Origin: Trebonia sp036276115
GTDB lineage: Bacteria > Actinomycetota > Actinomycetes > Streptosporangiales > Streptosporangiaceae
Direction of reading: 5' to 3'
Assembly (NCBI GenBank): GCA_036276115.1
Contig: DATBEM010000037.1
Span: forward strand, 1 to 64,000
DNA: 64,000 nucleotides
The notes under the pieces are model-generated. The model saw only the letters and a list, made by a program, of their open reading frames with translations, ran no database searches and was not told the DNA's origin. The position numbers were made by a program, and so were the translations under genes. Positions 59,548 through 64,000 of this stretch are shown one piece after another (position 1 is the stretch's first letter; each line of letters opens with the position of its first letter).

Positions 59548-60006
59548 GTGACTGAACTCAAGGACCGGCTCCGAACAGACCTTAACGCCGCGATGCGCGC
59601 CCGCGATCAGGTCCGGCTGCGCACCATCCGGATGGCGCTCGCCGCGATCATGAACGAGGAGGTGGCGGGCAGCTCGGCCCGCGAGCTGTCGGACGACGAG
59701 GTGCTGAAGGTGCTGACCCGCGAGGCGAAGAAGCGCCGGGAGGCGGCCGAGGCGTTCGAGGCGGCAGGCCGGGCCGGGCAGGCGGCGGACGAGCGGGCCG
59801 AGGGCGAGGTGCTCGCCGGCTACCTGCCCCAGCAGCTGACCGACGAGGAGGTCACCGCGCTGGTGGCGGCCGCGATCGCCGATTCCGGCGCCGCCGGGAT
59901 GTCCGCGATGGGCGGCGTCATGAAGGTCGTTACCCCGCAGGTCGCCGGCCGGGCGGAGGGCGGCCGGGTGGCGGCCGAGGTCCGCCGCCAGCTCGCCGCG
60001 CCCTGA
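59548..60006 (+). CDS. GatB/YqeY domain protein
   Basis: The protein has 152 residues from GTG 59548. The helical YqeY domain corresponds to the tail of GatB: LRTIRMALAAIMNEEV, VLKVLTREAKKRREAAEAF, GYLPQQLTDEEV, and GMSAMGGVMKVV. It may bind tRNA; its physiological role is unknown. It is convergent with the PBP gene and shares its terminator. Confidence 0.9.
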   Translation: MTELKDRLRTDLNAAMRARDQVRLRTIRMALAAIMNEEVAGSSARELSDDEVLKVLTREAKKRREAAEAFEAAGRAGQAADERAEGEVLAGYLPQQLTDEEVTALVAAAIADSGAAGMSAMGGVMKVVTPQVAGRAEGGRVAAEVRRQLAAP

Positions 60007-60067
60007 GCGTGGCCGCGCCGGCGGCCAGGCCAGGGCCCCGGCCGGGCAGCGCCTGCTCGTAGAACGC

Positions 60068-60100
60068 CGAGGGTCCCCGCCGGGATGGCGGGGACCCTCG
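60068..60100. terminator. Hairpin between yqeY and the PBP gene
   Basis: CGAGGGTCCCCGCC-GGGAT-GGCGGGGACCCTCG: perfect 14-bp stem between convergent genes. Confidence 0.8.
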
Positions 60101-60152
60101 CAATGCAATGCCGGCGGCTCGTGGCCGGATGGGCTAGTAGCCAGGCCGGGTG

Positions 60153-62594
60153 CTACCGGGCAGGCGGCCCGCCGTTACCTCCGCCGCCGTTACCTCCGCC
60201 GCCGCCAGTGCCGCCAGTGCCGCCGGTACCCCCGCCGCCACCCCCGGTGCCGCCCGTGCCGCCGCCGTTACCGCCAGTACCGGTGGTGCCGGTACCGCCG
60301 CCGTTATTCCCGCCGTTGCCGCCGCCCTTGCCGTTCTTCTGGCCGGGCTTGGGGGGCTGGACGACATGCGTGCCGTCGCCCTGCGAGTAGAACGAGCTGG
60401 GCGGCGTTGGCCAGTACCGCGAGTGCCCGAGGTTGGCGTCCCGGAAGGTCTTGAGCCAGGTGTTGCCGGGGGCGTCCGCGCCGAACATTTCCGACGGGCA
60501 GTACGGCCCCTGGTAGACCACGCTGTGGTAGCAGGCACTAGGGCCCGTCATCGTGTCGGTCGTCGGTGACGACGGGTTGAAGACCGAGGTGAAGCTGGCC
60601 AGGTTGGTCGTGTAGCCCGCGAAGGCGGCGTACGGGGTCCCGTTGCCGCTGCCGACATTGGAGGTGCCGGTCTTGCCTGCGGCCTCGTAGCCCTGGATGC
60701 CGCCCAGCGTGCCGGCGGTGCCCACCGTCAGGACGCCCTGCAGGATGTAGTTGGCGGCGTTGGCGACGCCGGCGTCCATGACCCGGTGGCAGTTGGCCGA
60801 GGGGACCGGGAGCTTCTTCCCGTTGACGTCGGTCATGCTCAAGATCGCGACTGGCGTGCAGTAGATGCCCTGGTCAGCGACCGTCGCGTAGGCGGCGGCC
60901 ATCGACAGGGGCGAGACGTTAATCGACCCGAGGGTGAACGACGGCGTGTTGTCGGCCGAAGCCTGGTTCGGCCCGTCGCTTTGCATGAGGGACCGGCCGT
61001 CAGCCCGGGTGACGCCCATCGCCATCGCGGTCTTCACCACGTTGCAGAGCCCGACCTTCTGCTCAAGCTGGGCGTAGAAGGTGTTGATGGAATCGGTCGT
61101 GCCGGTGTAGAGCGAGTAAGCGCCCTGGTCGGACTGGCTGGCGTTGAACACCGTCCAGGCGCCGGGCTGCTGGGTCGTGGTGTCGTAGCCAGCCGCGTCG
61201 CCCGCGCAGTTGGTGAACCCGGTGATGGTGGCGTTGTTCTTGACGGTCGCCGTGTAACCGAACCGGTAGTGCTCCTCCAGGGCGGTGACCAGCGTGAACA
61301 CCTTGGAGGAGGAACCCGTCTGCACGCCGTTGATGCCGCCGTACTGCGAGCCCACGGCGTAGTCGAGGACGGTCTGGTTGTGGCCGGTGCCATAGGGCCG
61401 GTCCTCGGCCACCGCCATGATCTGGCCGGTGCCCGGCGTGATCAGGGCCTCGGTGGCGGCGTTCCCCTTGGGGTTGTACTTATTGCTGAACTGCGGCAGG
61501 ACGTAGTTCACGGCGTTGGTGGCGGCCGACTCGTCCTGCGGGCTGACCGTGGTGTAGATCTTCATCCCGCCGGTGGCCAGCGCCTTCGCGCGGTCGTTCG
61601 GGGTCGCGCCGAGCTGCTTGTCGAGCAGCAGGTCATGCATCACGTAGTCGCAGAAGAAGCCGTAGTTCCGGGCCGCGATGGTGCTCGCCTGGCAGCCGGT
61701 CTGGGCCGTGTGCACGTGCAGGCCAAGGGGCAGCTTCTCGGCCCTGGCCCCGACCGCGGCGGACAGCACGCGGGTCTCCACCATGCGGGCGATCACCGTG
61801 TTGCGCCGGGTCAGCGCTACCTGCGGGAAGCGGATCGGGTCGTAGGCGGTGGGGTTCTCCACGATGCCGGCCAGCAGCGCCGCCTGGGTGAGGCTGAGCT
61901 GGCGGGCGTCCTCGCCGAAGTAGATCTCGGCGGCGGCCTCGATGCCGTACGCGCTGTTGCTGAAGTAGTCGTCGTTCAGGTAGCCGGCCAGGATGTCCTG
62001 CTTGGACATCTTGTGGGCCACGTCGAGGGCCATCCGCAGCTCGGTGTACTTGCGGGAGAGGTTGCCCGCGATGGCCTGCTGCTCCGCTTGCGGGTTCCCG
62101 AGGGCGGCGAGCACCAGGACGCCCTTGACGTACTGCTGGGCGATGGAGGACCCGCCCTGGACGTCCTTGCCCTCGGCGTCGTTCACGACGGCGCGCAGCG
62201 TGCCCTGGAAGTCAATGGCCCCGTGCGTCCAGTACCGGTCGTCCTCGATGGCGACGACGGCCTGCGTCATGTACGGCGAGATCTGGTCGTAGTCGACTGG
62301 CTGGCGGTCCACGCCGGAGTACGTCCCGGCGGTGCCCTCGTCCACGTTGTAGACGTAGGTCATCAGGTTGCCGCTGCGGTCATAGATCGCGGAGCGCTGG
62401 GGCAGGGTGGTCACGCTCAGCGTGGTCGCGGTGACCTTGTCCGCCGTGTTGCGCACCAGGATGCCGGAGGCGGCGACGACGGGCAGCGCCATGGCCGCCA
62501 CGAGCACGCCGCCGAGGCCTGCCGTCAGGAGCAAGCGCCCGAGGACGCTCACCTTGCTTGATCCCGCTCGGGTTGCCCACTCTGGAAGCTGCAC
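60153..62594 (-). CDS. Class A penicillin-binding protein (transglycosylase/transpeptidase)
   Basis: The protein has 813 residues from GTG 62594; TACCCT ends six bases upstream, so the mRNA is leaderless. One N-terminal membrane helix (about 16-42). The GT51 transglycosylase has AVVAIEDDRYWTHGAID, GGSSIAQQYVK and ELRMALDVAHKMSKQDIL. The transpeptidase has SSSK in GVQTGSSSKVFTL, SIN in TDSINTFYAQL and KTGTS. The protein ends in a Gly/Asn/Thr tail of about 70 residues made of GGTGGTGG-like repeats. It polymerises and crosslinks peptidoglycan. Next to a WblA/WhiB4-type gene, the same neighbourhood as ponA2 in mycobacteria. Confidence 0.93.
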   Translation of the reverse strand: MQLPEWATRAGSSKVSVLGRLLLTAGLGGVLVAAMALPVVAASGILVRNTADKVTATTLSVTTLPQRSAIYDRSGNLMTYVYNVDEGTAGTYSGVDRQPVDYDQISPYMTQAVVAIEDDRYWTHGAIDFQGTLRAVVNDAEGKDVQGGSSIAQQYVKGVLVLAALGNPQAEQQAIAGNLSRKYTELRMALDVAHKMSKQDILAGYLNDDYFSNSAYGIEAAAEIYFGEDARQLSLTQAALLAGIVENPTAYDPIRFPQVALTRRNTVIARMVETRVLSAAVGARAEKLPLGLHVHTAQTGCQASTIAARNYGFFCDYVMHDLLLDKQLGATPNDRAKALATGGMKIYTTVSPQDESAATNAVNYVLPQFSNKYNPKGNAATEALITPGTGQIMAVAEDRPYGTGHNQTVLDYAVGSQYGGINGVQTGSSSKVFTLVTALEEHYRFGYTATVKNNATITGFTNCAGDAAGYDTTTQQPGAWTVFNASQSDQGAYSLYTGTTDSINTFYAQLEQKVGLCNVVKTAMAMGVTRADGRSLMQSDGPNQASADNTPSFTLGSINVSPLSMAAAYATVADQGIYCTPVAILSMTDVNGKKLPVPSANCHRVMDAGVANAANYILQGVLTVGTAGTLGGIQGYEAAGKTGTSNVGSGNGTPYAAFAGYTTNLASFTSVFNPSSPTTDTMTGPSACYHSVVYQGPYCPSEMFGADAPGNTWLKTFRDANLGHSRYWPTPPSSFYSQGDGTHVVQPPKPGQKNGKGGGNGGNNGGGTGTTGTGGNGGGTGGTGGGGGGTGGTGGTGGGGGNGGGGNGGPPAR

Positions 62595-62794
62595 GGGTTT
62601 AGGGTACGCGGGGACGCACGGTACTACGCCGTGAGATGCTGCGGCTAGGGCAACATGCTGCCGTTTCCGTCACTGTGGGGCCTCTGGCCGCCCGATACGT
62701 GACTAGCCCCAGGTGTGTACATAGCCCAGAAGGACTATCCGTGAAATGACCACGATGGGGCTTGGCAGCAGGGGCCCGGAGTCCGTAAGTTGCA

Positions 62795-62811
62795 TTGTCA
62801 CGAAGTGATAA
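62795..62811. promoter_or_regulatory. Dyad in the wblA upstream region
   Basis: TTGTCAC-GAA-GTGATAA has 7-base arms matching at six positions, about 100 bases before the WhiB start in an interval of 318 bases between divergent genes. The TCAC...GTGA core resembles sites of developmental regulators, but the spacing does not fit the usual BldD consensus. Confidence 0.4.
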
Positions 62812-62912
62812 ACCGTGGGCCGGTGGCCGCACACCCTCACGGGCAGCAATCCGTCGATGAAGACCGCCCGGGCATCCCTGTGCCCGGCGATCGATCAAGA
62901 GGAGTTGGGCAC

Positions 62913-63224
62913 ATGTGGATCACCGACTGGACCACACGCGCCGCCTGCAAGGGGACCGACCCGGACGAGCTGTTCGTCCAGGGGGCGGCCCAGAACCGCG
63001 CCAAGCTCATCTGCCGGGGTTGCCCGGTCCGGACCGAGTGCCTTGCGGACGCGCTCGACAACGGCATTGAGTTTGGTGTCTGGGGCGGAATGACCGAACG
63101 CGAGCGGCGCGCGCTTCTCCGCCGTCGGCCCGACGTCACGTCGTGGCGCGAGCTTCTCGAGCGCGCTCGCGACCGCTACGAGAACCAGGGCATCAACGAC
63201 CTGGTCGCCGGCTCCGCCAACTAG
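62913..63224 (+). CDS. WhiB-family iron-sulphur regulator (WblA/WhiB4-like)
   Basis: The protein has 103 residues from ATG 62913 with AAGAGGAG upstream. Cluster ligands are Cys12, 34, 37 and 43 (AACKG, CRGCPVRTEC), the turn is GVWGGMTERER (55-65) and a basic DNA-contact region RRALLRRRPDVTSWRELLERAR follows. LFVQGAAQNRAK is characteristic of the WblA/WhiB4 subgroup, which controls development and oxidative-stress response. The PBP gene upstream (divergent) and the ArsA-like gene downstream (convergent) are the neighbours known for that subgroup. Confidence 0.9.
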   Translation: MWITDWTTRAACKGTDPDELFVQGAAQNRAKLICRGCPVRTECLADALDNGIEFGVWGGMTERERRALLRRRPDVTSWRELLERARDRYENQGINDLVAGSAN

Positions 63225-63261
63225 CTCCGGCCAGCCCCGGCGCGATCTTCAGCCCGGCCGG

Positions 63262-63278
63262 CCCCGCGTCCCGCGGGG
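63262..63278. terminator. Hairpin between whiB and the ArsA-like gene
   Basis: CCCCGCG-TCC-CGCGGGG, a short perfect stem between convergent genes. Confidence 0.6.
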
Positions 63279-63281
63279 AAC

Positions 63282-64000
63282 TTACCGCGAGACAGGCAGG
63301 GCAGCGAGGCGACGAAGCCCCTCAAGATCGTGCACGTCTTCCGGCAGGGCCGGGATCTCCACCACGGGAACAGCGGGATGGGCTGACGTGAACGCCGCGG
63401 CTACCCGCTGTTCTCGCTCGCCGAGCGTCACCCGCTCCGCGTGCAGTCGCAACGCCGCGACTGCCAGCATGGTCCCCGGCTGGCCGGGCGATGTCCCTTC
63501 ATCATCCTGCGCGGGTTCCGCGCGAGATAGCGCCTCCTGGGTTGCTGCCTCCAGGGTCTCGGCGGCAGCCAGCGCGCGGGCGGCCGACAAGCCGGAGGCC
63601 GGCGTGACGTGCACCCGGTTCAGGATCAGGCCGGCCAGTGGCATGCGCTCCGCACCGAGCCGCTCCACGAAGTAGGCCGCCTCCCGCAGCGCGTCCTGCT
63701 CGGGCGCGGCCACCACCAGGAACGCCGTGCCCGGGGCCTGCAGCAGCCGGTAGGTCGCGTCGGCACGCTCGCGGAAGCCGCCGAACATCGTGTCGAACGC
63801 CGTGATGAACGTCTGCGCGTCGCGCAGCAACTGCCCGCCGAGCACCCTGGTCAGCGCGCCCGTCATCACCGAGAACCCGGCGTTCAGCACCTTGCCGAAC
63901 GGGCGGCCCGCCTTGACCGGGGCAGTCAGCACCCGGATGAGCCGCCCGTCGAGGAAGCGGCCGAGCCGCTCGGGCGCATCCAGGAAGTCGAGGGCCGACC
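63282..64000 (-). CDS. ArsA-like anion-transporting ATPase, partial (5' end outside window)
   Basis: The frame is open to the window end; about 238 C-terminal residues are visible and the nucleotide-binding P-loop is outside. Recognisable parts: LLQAPGTAFLVVAAPEQDALREAAYFVERL and GLILNRVHV, typical of the actinobacterial ArsA/Get3-like ATPases found beside whiB4/wblA (two tandem genes in mycobacteria). Role unknown; not an arsenic pump in those organisms as far as is known. Confidence 0.85.
   Translation of the reverse strand, partial: SALDFLDAPERLGRFLDGRLIRVLTAPVKAGRPFGKVLNAGFSVMTGALTRVLGGQLLRDAQTFITAFDTMFGGFRERADATYRLLQAPGTAFLVVAAPEQDALREAAYFVERLGAERMPLAGLILNRVHVTPASGLSAARALAAAETLEAATQEALSRAEPAQDDEGTSPGQPGTMLAVAALRLHAERVTLGEREQRVAAAFTSAHPAVPVVEIPALPEDVHDLEGLRRLAALPVSR

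Noticed and set aside
63282..64000. Arsenic resistance operon
   Set aside because: Only an ArsA-like ATPase beside a WblA/WhiB4-type gene; no arsB, arsC or arsR.

Overview
The window is very GC-rich (roughly 70 % by eye) chromosomal DNA of an actinomycete (Actinomycetota). Markers include a bldG-type anti-sigma antagonist, a WblA/WhiB4-type WhiB protein, the nth-nudL-marP cluster, a MrfA-type helicase and tRNA genes without encoded CCA. The order helicase / bldG / anti-sigma factor / H+-pyrophosphatase, and the pairing of the WhiB gene with a penicillin-binding protein and an ArsA-type ATPase, are arrangements known from Streptomyces and, for WhiB4, Mycobacterium. I cannot name the genus. Many genes start leaderless: a TANNNT -10 hexamer lies 6-8 bases before ATG or GTG.

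Layout. 1-4.2 kb: end of a membrane glycosyltransferase-like protein, then a divergent SPFH / AIM24 / AIM24 group whose members all carry zinc ribbons. 4.2-6.6 kb: split LigD (phosphoesterase-ligase, then polymerase). 6.6-9.2 kb: NUDIX protein, ComF-like phosphoribosyltransferase, orphan substrate-binding lipoprotein. 9.2-12 kb: nth, nudL, marP, with a duplicated marP promoter. 12-14.1 kb: DUF309, alpha/beta hydrolase and holin-X operon. 14.8-21 kb: MrfA-like helicase, bldG, anti-sigma factor, hppA. 21-25.6 kb: serB, an ABC ATPase, a Rieske/DUF2231 protein and a ferritin-like diiron protein. 25.6-33.3 kb: KdpE and a shortened KdpD without kdpFABC, next to two convergent KimA-like permeases with C-terminal OB folds.

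33.6-36.2 kb: Tat-anchored GVYG-repeat protein, a small beta-rich protein, a repeat-preceded membrane protein and tRNA-Ser. 36.2-40.1 kb: SRP RNA, dnaX, ybaB, recR. 40.1-43.6 kb: a divergent glucose-6-phosphate dehydrogenase and a GH15 enzyme. 43.6-46.3 kb: an XRE regulator/SDR pair and the scar of a second such pair. 46.4-48.8 kb: lysC-asd. 49.2-53.6 kb: a ferric-reductase-like membrane protein with a huge low-complexity tail, coupled to a NuoF-ferredoxin fusion. 53.6-58.1 kb: UDP-glucose dehydrogenase, a broken lectin-like secreted gene, a tRNA-like locus with its halves in reversed order, a chimeric ROK gene and a lipoprotein. 58.4-64 kb: tRNA-Pro, metallophosphoesterase, YqeY, class A PBP, WblA-type WhiB and an ArsA-like ATPase cut by the window end.

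The observation I rate highest is the tRNA-like locus at about 56.34-56.42 kb on the minus strand. The 3' half of a tRNA precedes the 5' half, both acceptor strands and both anticodon-stem strands pair fully, and the invariant bases are intact. This is the layout of a circularly permuted tRNA gene. Other items worth checking are the duplicated marP promoter with a leader ORF, a possible c-di-AMP-type leader before a KimA-like gene, and a ROK regulator whose core is replaced by a foreign beta-rich segment.
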